A stretch of DNA of 64,000 nucleotides, taken from Gymnothorax reevesii. Lineage: Eukaryota > Chordata > Actinopteri > Anguilliformes > Muraenidae. Positions 10,485 to 22,440 of the stretch are shown here, piece after piece; position 1 is the stretch's first letter, and every line of letters starts with the position of its first letter. The notes beneath the pieces were generated by a model. It searched no databases. It saw nothing but the letters and a program-made list of their open reading frames with translations, and was not told the origin of the DNA. The translations under genes and the position numbers were made by a program. The stretch spans positions 30,489,001 to 30,553,000 of the forward strand of contig CM056574.1 of NCBI GenBank assembly GCA_029721435.1. Direction: 5' to 3'.

Positions 10485-12265
10485 GTGCCCCTCCCACGGT
10501 TCCAGCTTTTGGCAATGAAGACGAGGTCATTTGTAAGAGCTGAGTCCAACTCAGAGAGAGGGGCCTCACATCCCACTGCAGACAGCCACTGCGGAAAGCC
10601 ATATGATCCCTTCCCCCCCTTTTCCGCTGTCTCTTGGCAATTCAAAGGTTTACAGTGGTTTCACGACTTCGGCTTCCTGCTACTGCTCACTGCATTTTCG
10701 CTACTATGTCCAAGTTTGATTCACTGCTTTAGATAAACACAAGTTAAGAATCTAAATATATCCTAAGAATCAATAATATAACTTTATAAACACCACTCTC
10801 ATTACAGCTGAGAATATTTTTTTTCTGGTTCTGACTCCATACGGACAATCAAACATAGATTGAACCGGCAACAAATTCTTTGTTTGATTATAGTAGCGAA
10901 CAAACTTGGACACAGCAGCGATGGTGCTGTGGCAAAACAAAAGGTCAGCTGTCAGTCACTGCATCAGGTGAACTTAGACCAGGAAAACAAACAAAATTCA
11001 TGTAGCTTTTTACTGGTGTTTGGATCCTTTGCTGTTGCCTGCATTTATGGCATTTGTTCCGATGTCTGCGAATCCAACGTGAATTATCGGTGCCTAAGAA
11101 AACTTCATAAAACTTCATTTTTGACTAATCTGTTTTGCTTTCTGACATACATGCATTCTGCCGGTGTGTGTTTGTGTGTGTATGCATGCGTGTTTGTTTG
11201 CATTAATGTGTGTTCTGTTTCAGGTGTAACAGTGATTTTTATGGGATGTCTTCCTGGCTGCCCACACATTCACAGACATTCTCACATTTATGCATTTGTT
11301 GGCACACTCATACTTTCAGACACATACATGAATGTCAGCGATTCTGGATGTATATGCATATTTTAGTCAGAAGAAAATAAATAAATTACAGATTGCTTTG
11401 TGCTTGCACAGCTGAAATTCAGTTTCACAACCTTGGCCTTCAGGATAGAATAACAACCAAATAGAGGATGTAATGAGGGTGGAAAATCCTATTGGCATAA
11501 GTAGCTACTGTACATATGGGGAAATGCTTGCCTCACTGTTTACTCAAATGCATGAAGAAATGCTTACCCCTTAGAATACTCGAACATTTTTAAATATGAA
11601 TATGCATTATGTATAAATCATCAATTCCTCATCTTTTTTCAAGGTTCCCTGTTTAATCAGTTGGAAATTAAAGTGACTTACCAGACATGATCGCTCAAAT
11701 CCATGTGAAGTGCCGAAAGAGTGGAGTGTTTGCTAGTGCCTAAAGATTAAAATCAAGTTGACACCTCCAAGTAGCGGGTGTGTTTGATACGCTTCACACC
11801 GGTCATTTTAACTGCAAGTGGAGTCCTGCGCGCAGTTAATTGTGGTTTACACTTAGCATACACAAAGAGAATATAGAAAATTCATCCTTTCAGTTAGTGA
11901 ACAGCAAGTAACTCACTGTCCAGCTGATAGCAGGTGGAGGCCATAGTTAAAGGCGCTCAAGCACATCAGAAATGCCGTTTGTTTTAAATGTTTATGATGT
12001 AAAATCTTGCCTTGCAGTGTGATATTGATAACTTATGTAAAGTTACTGTAGCTTTGAATACCCCCTCTGCTGGGGGTTATTTGGTTGGGTTTAGAACATT
12101 GCTCGCTGGATGACTGGATATTTTAGACATGCCAACAAGGAAACCAATGAAAAATAATATGCAAAGAATCCTCAAACACAATTTCCCAATGCCAAATCAC
12201 AACCCCTCATGAAATTAAATGAATTTTTTAAATGTCACATCCTAATTATAGTCCTAATTGTTTCT
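10485..12265. other. Noncoding; long but chance open frame at 10860-11366
   Basis: The 168-codon open frame at 10860-11366 (plus) has a TG/GT-rich middle that translates to Cys/Val repeats (around 11165-11215), no domain, no Kozak-context ATG and no splice support. I treat it as chance. No repeat family was recognised elsewhere in this stretch. Confidence 0.45.
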
Positions 12266-12269
12266 CGCG

Positions 12270-13009
12270 GTCTTCTCAGTTTGCAGTTTTGTCTCCCTTA
12301 ATTGTTGAAATATCTTGTTTCATTCTGACTTTAACTGAGGCAAGTGAGGCCTGCAGTTCTTTAGATGTTGTTCTGGGTTCTTTATTGCCCTCCTGGATGA
12401 GTTGTTGATGTGCTCTTGGAGTAATTTTAGTCGGCTGGCCACTCCTGGGAAGGTTCACCACTGTTCCAAGTTTGCTCCATTTGTGGATAATGGCTCTCAC
12501 TATGGTTCACTGGAGTCCCAAAGCCTTATGAATGGCTTTGTAACCCTTTCCAGACTGACAGATGTCAATTACTTTGTTTCTCATCTGTTCTTGAATTTCT
12601 TAAGATTGTGGCATGATATGTTACTTTTTGAGATCTTCTAGCCTACTTAACTTTGTGAACAGATTCTACTGTAGTGATTTCTTCATTGAGCAGGTCTGAC
12701 AGTAATCAGGCCTGGGAGTGGATAGTGAAATTGGACTCAAAAAATGTGGTTAATCACAATTAATTAATGATTTAAGAAGAGGGGCCATTTAATTTTTCAC
12801 AGAGGGCCAGGAACGTTTGGATAGCTTTTAATTAATGAAATAAATAAGCTTAATAAATGATTTCATCATTTAAAAACTGCATTTTGTATTTACTTGGGTT
12901 ATCTTTGTCTTATATTACAATTTATTTGACGATCGGAAACATTTAAGTGTACAAAATATGGAAGAAAGTAAGAAATCAGGAAGGGGGCAAATACTTTTTC
13001 ACGGCACTG
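12270..13009 (-). mobile_element. Tc1-like transposon, 5' part only
   Basis: The terminus reads on the minus strand CAGTGCCGTGAAAAAGTATT from 13009, followed by the typical fish Tc1 inverted-repeat arm (gatttcttac, cacttaaatgtttc), with TA outside at 13010-13011. The transposase start (ATG at 12614) follows, then the element breaks off near 12270, so the DDE domain and the other terminus are missing. It is related to the broken copy at 59195-60715. Confidence 0.8.
12276..12614 (-). pseudogene. Tc1 transposase N-terminal (paired-like HTH) fragment
   Basis: The frame from ATG 12614 reads MPQS, a stop, EIQEQMRNKVIDICQSGKGY, then KAIHKALGLQ with a second stop, and from about 12500 HKWSKLGTVVNLPRSGQPTK then ITPRAHQQLIQE and TSKELQASLASVKV. 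These are the bipartite helix-turn-helix motifs of fish Tc1 transposases, including the GTVxNLPRSGxPxK linker. Two premature stops are seen and the match ends near 12300 in unrelated residues. Inactive; the catalytic domain is absent. Confidence 0.8.
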
Positions 13010-13636
13010 TAGGTAGTCTTGTGTGCGTCACTCTTTGCTGTATTATTCTGCCTGTTAGTGTGAATGTATCCAGTTATATCTGAGCCCAGAGCTCTCCTCC
13101 ATCTTCTGTGAGAAAGAAAACACAACTGGTGACTTTTTATTAGGGACACTCACTGCTCTTTGGTGGCCTCCTGAGCAGGGACAGACCCCTCTTGTGCATA
13201 TACTGGTTCAGCTGACACACAGTCTTGCGGGTGCTGCCTATCAACTTGACCACCCAGGTTGACCTCAGACTGACCATGGACCGTGGCTTGGCACTTCCCC
13301 ACCAGAATCCTACTCGCAAATCGCCTGACCCGGACTGAACCCTTGCTGCCACAGCCTGTGCCCCTCCGAAAGTTATTTTTTTTGTGCCAATGTGGCTTAA
13401 TTAAAGTGCCGACTTGGCTTCTTCCGTGGAGCTGAGCCTGGTTCCTTTGGTGTGAAACGTAACAGCAGGATTGTCCGGTTAGGCAGTGCAAATTCTCAAA
13501 CTGGCAAAAAAAAAAAAATCCATCCACTCTTCCAAACCAAATTTTACAAACAGTAAATTGTTGCTGAGGTCAAAGGGTTTAAACCAAATGGATAAAGCAC
13601 CCATACAGCTGAGGTGCTTCAGGGTATGCCTTAACC
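13010..13636. other. Noncoding, nothing recognised
   Basis: Overlapping short frames on both strands (13140-13352, 13150-13527) without a domain; an A-run lies at 13505-13517. Confidence 0.45.
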
Positions 13637-14322
13637 CAGTGGTTCCCAAAGTTGATCCTGGGGACCCGCTGTGCATGCTGGTTTTTGTTCCAACCAGAAT
13701 TACGATCCCAAAATTTTAAATGAGCCTTTTTTTTTTTTTTTGAATTGGTTGCTTTTCAGATGAGTTGGACATTTTACCCCTCAAACCACATTATGACAGA
13801 AATGGCTGTGCATTCCATAATGTTTCAAAGCCCAACCTTCATATTCTTCATTTTGATGTATTCCAACAAAGGATGCTGAGCGAAGGTAACGATATGTGAT
13901 CAGTCAAGAAGCCTCTGATTAGGGTTCTGATTGCAGGTGTTGAAGTTCTTTCCTTAATCAAACAAGTAACAGTTAACAGGTTTGACTCATTATAATTTGA
14001 TTTGTCCTTAATTCTTATTCTTTAATTGCCTATAGTTACTGTGTGTTTTTTCAATTAGAAGCCAATTCATAGTTTCATGTCATCAGTTGCAAATTACCAC
14101 TTTTTTATGTTTGAAAAGTAATTTCCAATATAGCACACTATGAAACTTTTTTTTTCATCATGGCCATTTTCAACATGTGTTCTACCAGGGTAAATAATCA
14201 GGATGAACAAGAATAGTGCAATTATAAAAAATTAACAACTTGTTATTCTGAGATTTGAGCTGTGGCTGGAACAAAAACTAGCGTACACAGTGGGTCTTCA
14301 GGACCGCGTTTGGGGACCACTG
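13637..14322. mobile_element. hAT-type MITE with 8-bp target duplication
   Basis: The left end CAGTGGTTCCCAAAGTTGAT and the reverse complement of the right end CAGTGGTCCCCAAACGCGGT start the same way, and pairing continues through the GGTTTTTGTTCCAACCA / GGCTGGAACAAAAACT blocks. The flanks carry CCTTAACC at 13629-13636 and CCTTAGCC at 14323-14330, an 8-bp duplication with one change, which is the hAT signature. The interior (about 690 bases in all) has no coding capacity. Confidence 0.8.
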
Positions 14323-14449
14323 CCTTAGCCCTTTGTTGCATGGAGTATAAACCAATGCCTCAGATGTGTTAAAATTGGATATCCAATTGGATATTATGGC
14401 GGTGGGGTGACAGAAGTCATGTGAAGCTGAAGATGCCTGGTAATCGATA

Positions 14450-14873
14450 TGCATGATGTCCAGTACTCTGAACGTGGCTTATTTGAGCTCTTTACCTGGC
14501 ATGCTTAATGTCCAATATTTTCCACAGAGCATAAAATTGGGTTTATTCCATCAAATACAATTTATGCATTACAAAGCTTATGTGTTTCAGGGTGTGTTAT
14601 ATAACGCATTTAATTCCTCCAACGGGACATCTTTTGATCGAAGCTTAAACAATATAAGAATATTTCTGCCTTTTGTCAACTTACCTCTGACTTGTGGACG
14701 CCGCCGTTTTGATTGTTTACAGTAAATCATGTGACTGATCAGAGAAACATATTGGGGAAATATGGAACGGGATATGTCCAATAAAATGTACATTTATGCA
14801 TTTTCAGTGTATCTACGAGCCTAGACGACAGAAACCCCGCTTAAAATATGTCCAAAATACTGGACAACATGCA
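14450..14873. mobile_element. Inverted-repeat MITE, unclassified
   Basis: CATGATGTCCAGTACTCTGA at about 14452 and, in reverse complement, CATGTTGTCCAGTATTTTGG at about 14871 match with four differences over 22 bases. The roughly 420-base interior is AT-rich with no gene. Superfamily and target duplication not determined. Confidence 0.55.
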
Positions 14874-16325
14874 AGAAAGGATTCATGTCTGGTACAATGG
14901 AGGCAATAAGAAATATTTGATGGTGAAATAGAATAAGCATCAACTGGGAAAACCTTTAGAGCATTAACCTCAAACAGAAGTTCTGAACAGCTGCTATGTT
15001 TGATGGCTCTGAATTTAAGTGCATCTCAATGCTGCACTGGTATTGTCCTATATTTTCACTTAACAATGAATCGACCGGTTTCAGTCTGAGTATGATCTGC
15101 TGATTAAATAAATGAGATAGGGCTAATCTGTGAACACAGTAGCCATAAGGAATGAACTTGCCCACTGCTGATCTCACGAAGACTCAGATAGGCTTGTGGG
15201 ACTGGAGTAGGAGACCCGTGGTATGCATAGGCTGCCTTTTCCACCTGGGAACCCATTTTGTAAACCAGTAGGAGGCTGGATTGGACCAGTAGATGCAACA
15301 ACCTGACAGTTTTGCTTATTTGTTTATTTATTTATTGTAGGTGCTTGTTTTTTAGGGCTGGGCAAGGCTGTTTTGATGTGACCTCCATTTCAAGTGGAAC
15401 ATGTGCAACATAGCTAAGGTTGCGAATGCTAATGAGCCAGTCAGCCTGTGGAGCTGGTGCTGTCCAAGGCCCCGACAGCCCCCCTCGGTTCTCAAATTCA
15501 AGTCACAGACGGTCGGATGGGTGTGATCTACCGTGGGTTATGACGTAGCCTGCTTAGGCCTTGAGAACCAGGTGCGTGAACTCCAGCACTAGAGTGGGTA
15601 ATTCTGTTCCTGAATGTGTATGTAATTTATTGTTTCCAGGAATTACTGCTGACTCATTTACCTAATTAGCTACACACAAAGCAATGCCAGTTCTGTCCGT
15701 AATTAGATTAAAATTAAAGGTCTCATGTAGGGAAGCAGCATCAGCTGTCATTGAGGAAATGTAACTACAATGTTAGACCGCCTATTGCGATAATTCCATT
15801 TTAGGTGCCAAAATTTGAAATGGAATTTATGATCAGGTGCGGGTACCCATGCCAAGTCTGCTTGCTCAATCAATGGCAAAAATGTGCACACAACTCCCGT
15901 GAACCCACCACATGGACACAGTTTCATTTCTGACTGGAGTTTAACAAACCTGCTCTTTTAGGAACCAGCATAACTGACAGGAGCTCAGAGAGGGGAAACC
16001 GCCTCTACTACTCTACCCTCTCATGTCTCAGTGCAGTTTCATATACTCACCTGGGGAGAAAAATACAGGGTAGATTGACATATAAACAGAACAAGTTTAA
16101 GGGAGCGATGGCTCTCCACATTGTTCATGGTCAGATAATTGATATGTCCATCTGGCAATCAAATGTGTCCCTGACCCCAGTTTCCTAGCAACTGCATTAC
16201 TCTCGATCAGTTAGCTGGCAGTTCAATACAAACAGCTGTGTTTTTGATCAGGAGCTGACGCATTGAGTGACTTATCTTGCCATTACATCGACTCTGTGCA
16301 AAAATACAAGCTCGCCGTCACAGTG
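14874..16325. other. Unique noncoding; CNE-like block about 15590-15780
   Basis: No repeat or gene recognised. The block near 15590-15780 has mixed composition with motifs such as cctaattagctac and ccgtaattagatt, resembling conserved regulatory DNA. Conservation itself cannot be seen from one sequence. Confidence 0.25.
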
Positions 16326-16585
16326 GGCACCACTGCAGCCTCACAGCTAGAAGGTTGTGCGTATGACTCCGGCCTGGGTCTCTCTGATAGGACTTTGTAT
16401 GGCCTCTTGGTGTTCATGCTGGTAGTTTCTCGATATTGTAGTATCCTGCTGTTGTCCAAAGACACATAGTTGGCTAATGAGAGATTGCAAATCCATTGGT
16501 ATGAGGGCATGAGTGAACAGTGTGTCTTCTCGGAAAGCTTTCTGGAGTGTGTTCCTGCCTATTGCCTATTGGATGCTGGAAAGAG
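16326..16585 (+). repeat. tRNA-derived SINE-like repeat, strongly degenerate
   Basis: The blocks ccactgcagcctcacagcta + gaaggttgtg, ccggcctgggt and ttgtccaaagacacat follow the order of the SINE-like family seen intact at 22738-23078 and 31395-31763, but the spacing and sequence have drifted. One of the oldest copies here. Confidence 0.6.
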
Positions 16586-16924
16586 ATCTATGACCATGAA
16601 TATTTTTCACTGTAAATTTACAAAAAAAAAAGAAGCATCAGGTCTGGTGGAGGTTGGCGGTGGGGAGAGTGTCATTGTAGCATTTTGAGCAGAGCATGGG
16701 ACGTACCTCAATAACAACTCCACACCAATCATCAGGAAATTAAAGAGAGGCACTGCAGCCCTGTCTCTTTCAGTTCCAGTTCCACAGTAAAGCTGTGTTT
16801 TACGGATAGAGACTCATGTGAGCGCTGTGTTAGAAGCACATCAAACAGGCTGCCAGTGGTCCCATTAACCTCAGGACAATGGCACAGCAAAGCTTTATCA
16901 GTAGGAGTCAGAAAGTACTGGGTG

Positions 16925-17300
16925 AATATTGAGCCTTGTGATGCCTGTCTTTGTTTCATGAGCTTTTCCAGATTGTCTTCTCCCTGCTTTGTGCTTCAAG
17001 TTGCTTTTCTAGCAGTTTTATCCAGTTCCAGCTGCCATGATCCTGTGTTCCTTGCTCTTGTACCCACTCCAGCATTTCCTGCCTCCTGTGCCCTGACTCT
17101 CTTTCTGCCCTGTTCCATTTCCATCCATGCCCATCTCCTCTCCCTCCTACAGGGTGATCAATGTGTTCTGACCTCTGCCCTTCTTATACCTGGCTGCTGT
17201 GCTCTGACTCTGGACCATTCACTGATTATGAGTTCTGTGGCCTGCTCTGCCCAGTCTGCTGAGAACCTAAGCTGTACTGTTGATCATTCGTTAAAGAACC
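16925..17300 (+). repeat. CT-rich LTR-like fragment
   Basis: A run of short C/T-rich phrases (ccctgactctctttctgccc and similar) resembles the U3/R parts of fish gypsy LTRs such as the block at 27740-29190. The 179-codon frame over 16856-17395 is a product of this composition and of the adjacent GT microsatellite. No ends were found. Confidence 0.3.
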
Positions 17301-17327
17301 TAATTTATATTATAATAGCCGAGTGGC

Positions 17328-17330
<3 letters not shown>

Positions 17331-17360
<30 letters not shown>
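17331..17360. repeat. (TG)n microsatellite
   Basis: Fifteen uninterrupted TG units followed by imperfect cgtgcatgcg. Confidence 0.95.
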
Positions 17361-17364
<4 letters not shown>

Positions 17365-17374
17365 CATGCGTGAG

Positions 17375-17720
17375 TGTCCGGCCACTCTGTGCTAGATTCC
17401 ACCAGACGCATATCTGCAGCATTGCGTGAGCGACGCTAATTTGCACCGTCTTGCAGGCAACTGTGTCCGGCCAATTGGTGCTAGACTCCGCCGGGGGCGT
17501 ATCTGCGGCATACCGTGAGCAAAGCTATTATAATATAGACATGCAGGGGGGATTCCCCCTTTGTCCTCTCCTGGGGATTCCCCCTTTTGAACCCAAGCCA
17601 ATTTATCCACAGGAGTCCTGAATTCAAAAACAGATGCCAGGCTGCAAGAGAAAGTAACACGTAATCTGCAGCATGATGTGAGCGATGCTATTTTGCTCTG
17701 TCTTGCAAGCGACTTCGTGT
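17375..17720. repeat. Minisatellite, about 89-base unit
   Basis: A unit beginning tgtccggcca at 17375 recurs at 17464, with shared blocks gctaga.tccgcc, cgtatctgcggcat and gtgagcgacgcta. A third, partial copy (aatctgcagcatgatgtgag onward, then tcttgcaagcgac) lies at 17655-17715. A pair of ggggattccccc-like palindromes sits between at 17545-17590. Confidence 0.65.
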
Positions 17721-18843
17721 TCCACTGAGCGCAAAATGTCAGCGCAGCGTATTCCCCTTGATGGTTACTTAGTTTTAGTTAATATAAAAACATTGTTCGC
17801 ATTCCAGCCACCTCGGGGTTTATGGAAACACCATATCAACGTGATGACATCATAATGGTGCATTGTTCACTATAATATAAAGAGGAAGTTACATAAAATA
17901 GAACCGGTGGATCCCCACGGGCAGAGTGCTAATTATTATTATTTCTGAGTCTTTCCACTGTTCCTCCGTTCCAAACCTGGTGGGAATATGCATTCCAGTG
18001 GTTCTCCAGTCTAACATACTGCACCGTCCGGTAAGATGGATCTGCTGCGAGGAGTCTGTCCATTAAATAAAAAGCACCAAGCTCCTCATTAATGACCTTT
18101 CTGACAGCATAGACACAAAGACAGCCCTGCCTCATCATCTCTGAATTTGGTTTGCTTCTTGAAAAGTGAGTTCCCAAATTCACCTACTAAACCATAAAAC
18201 GATGTGCGCAATTTGGGTATTTTAAGTGAACTAGTATGTTCTGCATACTTAACGATATGTACATCCTGTGCGCTCAAATTGCTGTTGTGAGAACCGACTG
18301 TATTTGAGTACACAGCATGACATCAAAGTCCATTGTGCAGAATAGCGAGTGACAACCACAGAACCAGTGAACAGACCCAAGCTTAGGATGTCGCAAAAGG
18401 CTGCTGTACATATAAAGCATTCCAGTGATCCAGTCCCTCCTGGTTCTACACGGGCCAGTGCAGAAACTGCCACTGCAGTGAGTGGTGCAGAATGTCGCTG
18501 AGATAGCTTCTTTTTTTTCTCCAAACTGAGCAAAAACAAGACGGGTGTGTAAGAAGCTTACGCAAATGATTTAGATTCCAGAACTACGACCCATTAATGA
18601 TGACAACTGCATTCTGCTAACAGCAGCTCTTAAGTCTTTAACCGCAAGAAAAGCAAAGTCATTAAGGCACTAAGATGGAGAAATACTTGCCGTTTATATT
18701 GATGTAATGACAATCAATTAATGAGACAACGGCTTTTAAAGTCACGAACAATAAAAGCCTGTATCTCTGTCTTTGTGTTGTCAAGATTTAATGTAGATAA
18801 GGATTGTGAAACCTCCAATGCATACGATACTAATGTGGATAGG

Positions 18844-18877
<34 letters not shown>

Positions 18878-19878
18878 ATTGGTAAACTTTAAAGAATAAG
18901 AAATGAGTGGACGCCTTTGTATCATGAGAATTTCACTGTAAAAGCTACCGTGGTGTCAGAAAACATCTTTAGGAACAGGAATCACCAAAGCAGACTCAGC
19001 TGGACTGCCAATAACGAAACATGGTATCATTGAATCTAATTTTTTTTATTTATTTCAGCACCGAAGTGTGATTGGTTGAAGAGACCACACACACACACAC
19101 CTTGGTAATGAAATCTTTAAAGTGGCTTCTGAGTGAGTGTAAGCCATGACAAACTCCTGGCATCCCGGGCTTGCTGGGCATCCGTGGTTACGCTGCTATA
19201 TTACCGAGACATACTCAAGCAAGCAACTGCCTGCCTCTCTCCCAGGTGCCTCCTTCCCCCAGGCCAATTTTACATTTTACCTCTGTTTATCTTGAACTTT
19301 TATTTATCATTATTTCAAGCATTCACTATTTCTCCAACTGTTTGCTTTAAGACTTTTAATCTCTCTTATGTGCTTCAAAAATAGAAACTAGTGTGTTAGC
19401 TTTTTTTGTCGTAGCGTTCTTATTGTTCCTTTTTTCTTCTTTAGTTAAATCTGTCAATGTCAACCATAAAGACCCAGCAAAAGCTTTGTTTTTCACGTTC
19501 AATGGTTATTTTTGGACACAGGCAGAGAAACTGCAGCTCTAACTCTGCCTACCTTTTGGAACAATGGAATAAAATAACAGCTCTCTGGGCACTGTGTCTG
19601 AAGTTTGGAATATAGTACTGAGAGAGCCAATGCATGAATACATGGCACAGTGGACCCTAAAAACAGCTTTTCTGGCCATGTGTGAACTGAGAAAGTGTGC
19701 TAGATAAATTTGTTTTTAAAAAGTTGATTCTACTGTTGATAGTGACTTATGGGAGGGTCAGTAAGCATAGCATTTGTTTTTCAAATATATATTTAAAAAA
19801 ATAGCAAACTATGGATTAATCAGTTGTGCAACATTTATGACTCTATCATAATCATTAATTTTGTTTTGCTCAGGTGAT
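17721..19878. other. Unique noncoding; CNE-like block about 18580-18800
   Basis: Holds an (AG)n at 18847-18876 and a (AC)n of about nine units near 19084-19102. The block at 18580-18800 (cattaatgatgacaactgca, caatcaattaatgagac) looks like nonrepetitive regulatory-type DNA; this is only an impression. No gene recognised. Confidence 0.25.
18847..18876. repeat. (AG)n microsatellite
   Basis: About fifteen uninterrupted AG units. Confidence 0.95.
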
Positions 19879-20215
19879 TGTCATGGTTTTTTTTGGGGGG
19901 GGGGTTGCTGCCTGCTGTGCATTTTCTTCGCCACCTGAGGGCGATCCTGCTGTCTGATCAGGTGGTTGATTGTTTGCAGCTGTGGAGAGACTATTTAAGA
20001 ATCCCTCCCAGCGCTGTCCGGTGTTTTTGTGTCACTCTTGCGAGGTCTACGAAACCCTTAGCATTTATTCAGTTTAGGATTTGGTGTTTGTCTGAGTTTA
20101 CGATCTGTACCACAGAAGGTCTTGTTTGTGTCTTGTCGTGTCTGGGCCTCCGTCCTATTCTCCTCACATCCATATTTGGTGTTCTATTTATTTATGATTA
20201 ACTCCATAAATCAAA
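19879..20215 (+). repeat. LTR-like fragment (Ty3/gypsy type)
   Basis: Begins TGTCATGG followed by a T8G10 run, then cagctgtggagagactattt + aagaatccctcc, the TATA-like box and downstream context typical of fish gypsy LTRs. The 3' end with polyadenylation signal is not evident; probably a truncated solo LTR. Confidence 0.45.
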
Positions 20216-20624
20216 GGCTTCACTGTGGTTCAGCATTGACAAGGCAACTTTCTACAATCACACCTGTTGAAAGCCGCTTAGCATATGCTACAGCTGGAAA
20301 AGAGCTGGCGGGGGCTGGAGGTTCCTGCTGTGAGAAACAACAGGGCGTGTGTTGTGGCTTTGAAATCCACTGCATCGCTCAGATCTTCCAATACTCTGTA
20401 CTTCAAACCGGATAACCAAAAAAAAAATTGCACCTCCAGATCTGACTGACAGATTTATGTGACTTGACTCAGGTGCATAAACTTTGTCGGAAGCCCACGC
20501 AGGCTGACAGAAAAGTTGACGTTCATGCTGCTTTTCAATCAGTCAGTTTTAAGTTTCATCAAAAAACACATTTTTACACATGGATACAAGCGCACACAGA
20601 AAAAGGAAGAAGAAAAAACAGAGA
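20216..20624. other. Noncoding, nothing recognised
   Basis: Short frames 20122-20415 and 20464-20733 run into neighbouring repeats; no domain. Confidence 0.4.
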
Positions 20625-20790
20625 GATACACTTTATTGAACCTCTTGGGGTAATTTGTCCTCTGCATTTAACCCATCCTATAGGTAGGAGCAGTGGCCAC
20701 AGAGCAGCGCCCGAGGACCAACTCCAGTTCTAAAGCCAGTTCCTTGGTCAGGGGTTCTGGTAGGAGTGTTCCTATAATGCACGTTTTTCC
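20625..20790 (-). repeat. LINE-type 3' end
   Basis: On the minus strand it reads tcctcgggcgctgctct, ccactgctcctacctatagg, gatgggttaaatgcagagga, then caaattaccccaagaggttc ending in AATAAAGTGTATCTCTCT. This 3' UTR and simple-repeat tail layout is common to fish non-LTR retrotransposons. The clade is not assigned and no reverse transcriptase remains. Confidence 0.5.
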
Positions 20791-20844
20791 ATATATAAAT
20801 ATGCGTGCGCCGTGTACACGTACAAAGGCAGCCTTCAAAACACA

Positions 20845-20893
20845 TTCACACACATGCACAAACACACACTCACACACACGCACACACACACAC
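20845..20893. repeat. (CA)n-rich imperfect microsatellite
   Basis: Interrupted CA/ACAC tract; the frames across it (20668-20916, 20693-20911) are artefacts of it. Confidence 0.9.
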
Positions 20894-21844
20894 GGACTCT
20901 TAAAGCAATAGAGCACTCACATTTCTGATAATCATGCAATAAAAACATTTCCTCTGCACAAGATGTATTAAAAAAAAACTTCTCAACTCATGTACGTCCA
21001 TATGACAGCTTACACAAATATCCCACAATACACAAACACAAAAAGTAATTGACTAGTTCGAACAGAAGCTTCCTTCAGCTACAAATGAGAAGGGGGAGGT
21101 AGCATCATCTCCCACTGTTCAAAGCTGGCTACAAACAAACTACAGATGGAGGCATCTGTGGATCAGACTGCTGGCCAGCTGGAGAACAGGACAGCATGAG
21201 ACTGATTACATGCAAAGCAAATACAATTATGCCCATACAATCTCTACACAGCTCCCCTTGGCTTTGGTGGATTCTCAATATTGCCTGTGACAAATTTAAA
21301 TATATGATACCTCCTGGTGTATGACAAATGTTTACTAATGTCAAGATGTATGGCAGTGTTTGTGGGATTGTGTGGCACAGCATAATTTTCAGCATTCCCG
21401 CAACATAAAGCTGGGACACATTTTTCCAAATATGGTGATCCGGGTGAACAATATTCGAATGTTCTTGATTTTGTCAAAAGTTCCTGATGAAACTGTGTTG
21501 GCAAGCTAAAACTGGAAAAGCACTGGTCAAAGGCTTTTAATATCACTGTATTCAAAGTATGGAACTTTATTTAATAGAAAAAAAAATGTTGCCTGAACTG
21601 AACACTACTTCTGGAACAGAGCCTACTGTACATAACGGATCTCCAATGAGTGAGCCTGAGATATCAAATATATGCAATGAGTGAAGTCATTTTTAAGGTG
21701 AGGAATAAATGAAAAATACAGCTCGAGTTTCATAAATGTAATAATAACCCAGGCTCACACATTTGAGTTCCTATTTATTCCATAAATGTCAGCATTGTAT
21801 TATTTGGAAAATTGAAGAATAGTGCTAATGTTAGCTGCCGATTG
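20894..21844. other. Noncoding, nothing recognised
   Basis: Overlapping minus-strand frames at 21129-21555 lack domains and start or splice context. No repeat family recognised. Confidence 0.4.
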
Positions 21845-22020
21845 GCAGTCTGTCCAAGTCAATGGGATGAATGATTCGTTAGCTAAAACTTTTCGCAATT
21901 AAATCAATAGATTCAAGCATCCACGACAAGTTACGAGTAACTTTTTACTTCACAGGACAAAAGTTGGCGAATTACGAATTATTCATCCTATTGACTTGAA
22001 TAAACTGTCAACTACCAGCA
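21845..22020. mobile_element. Fold-back MITE
   Basis: The left arm (tgtccaagtcaatgggatga + atgattcgtta, ending aaaactttt) pairs with the right arm, whose reverse complement reads ttattcaagtcaataggatg + aataattcgtaa, ending caacttttg. The total is about 175 bases, almost entirely stem. No gene; superfamily unknown. Confidence 0.6.
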
Positions 22021-22440
22021 TCGATGGTGAATATTCAACAATAGGTAAAATTACCAATGCGAAAATGCAAGTTAACATTTGTCAGAGAACAGAATCTGAT
22101 CAATTGCGATGAAAAAGCTGAATCACACATGCGTGATATCAAACCTGTATCTCATAGGTGGTATCACACCAATTTTTAATCATTATTGGGATAAATGTTA
22201 TTAATTTTAAAGTGAAAGTAGAAGATAGTGTTAACAGCACTGGAAAAAAATGAAATGTTGTCAGTCTAAAGCTTATGTACATTCGACAAAATAATATTAA
22301 GAGTATTGCTCAGAACAGTGAGACAGGTAAGAAATTGGAACCTTGTTAAGTCTGAAAAAAATTACTTGCTGAAAGTTGGGGATTGTAAGGCGATGTATTG
22401 CAGCTGTTGTAATGGTGCGATCAGGAACCAGTCGCGAGAA
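22021..22440. other. Noncoding, nothing recognised
   Basis: AT-rich, no supported gene or named repeat. Confidence 0.4.

Noticed and set aside
10860..11366. 168-codon open frame as a possible secreted or membrane protein gene
   Set aside because: No good start context, TG-rich low-complexity middle, no domain, no exon structure.
16856..17395. 179-codon frame as a gene
   Set aside because: Ends in a (TG)n microsatellite and covers a CT-rich LTR-like piece; no domain.
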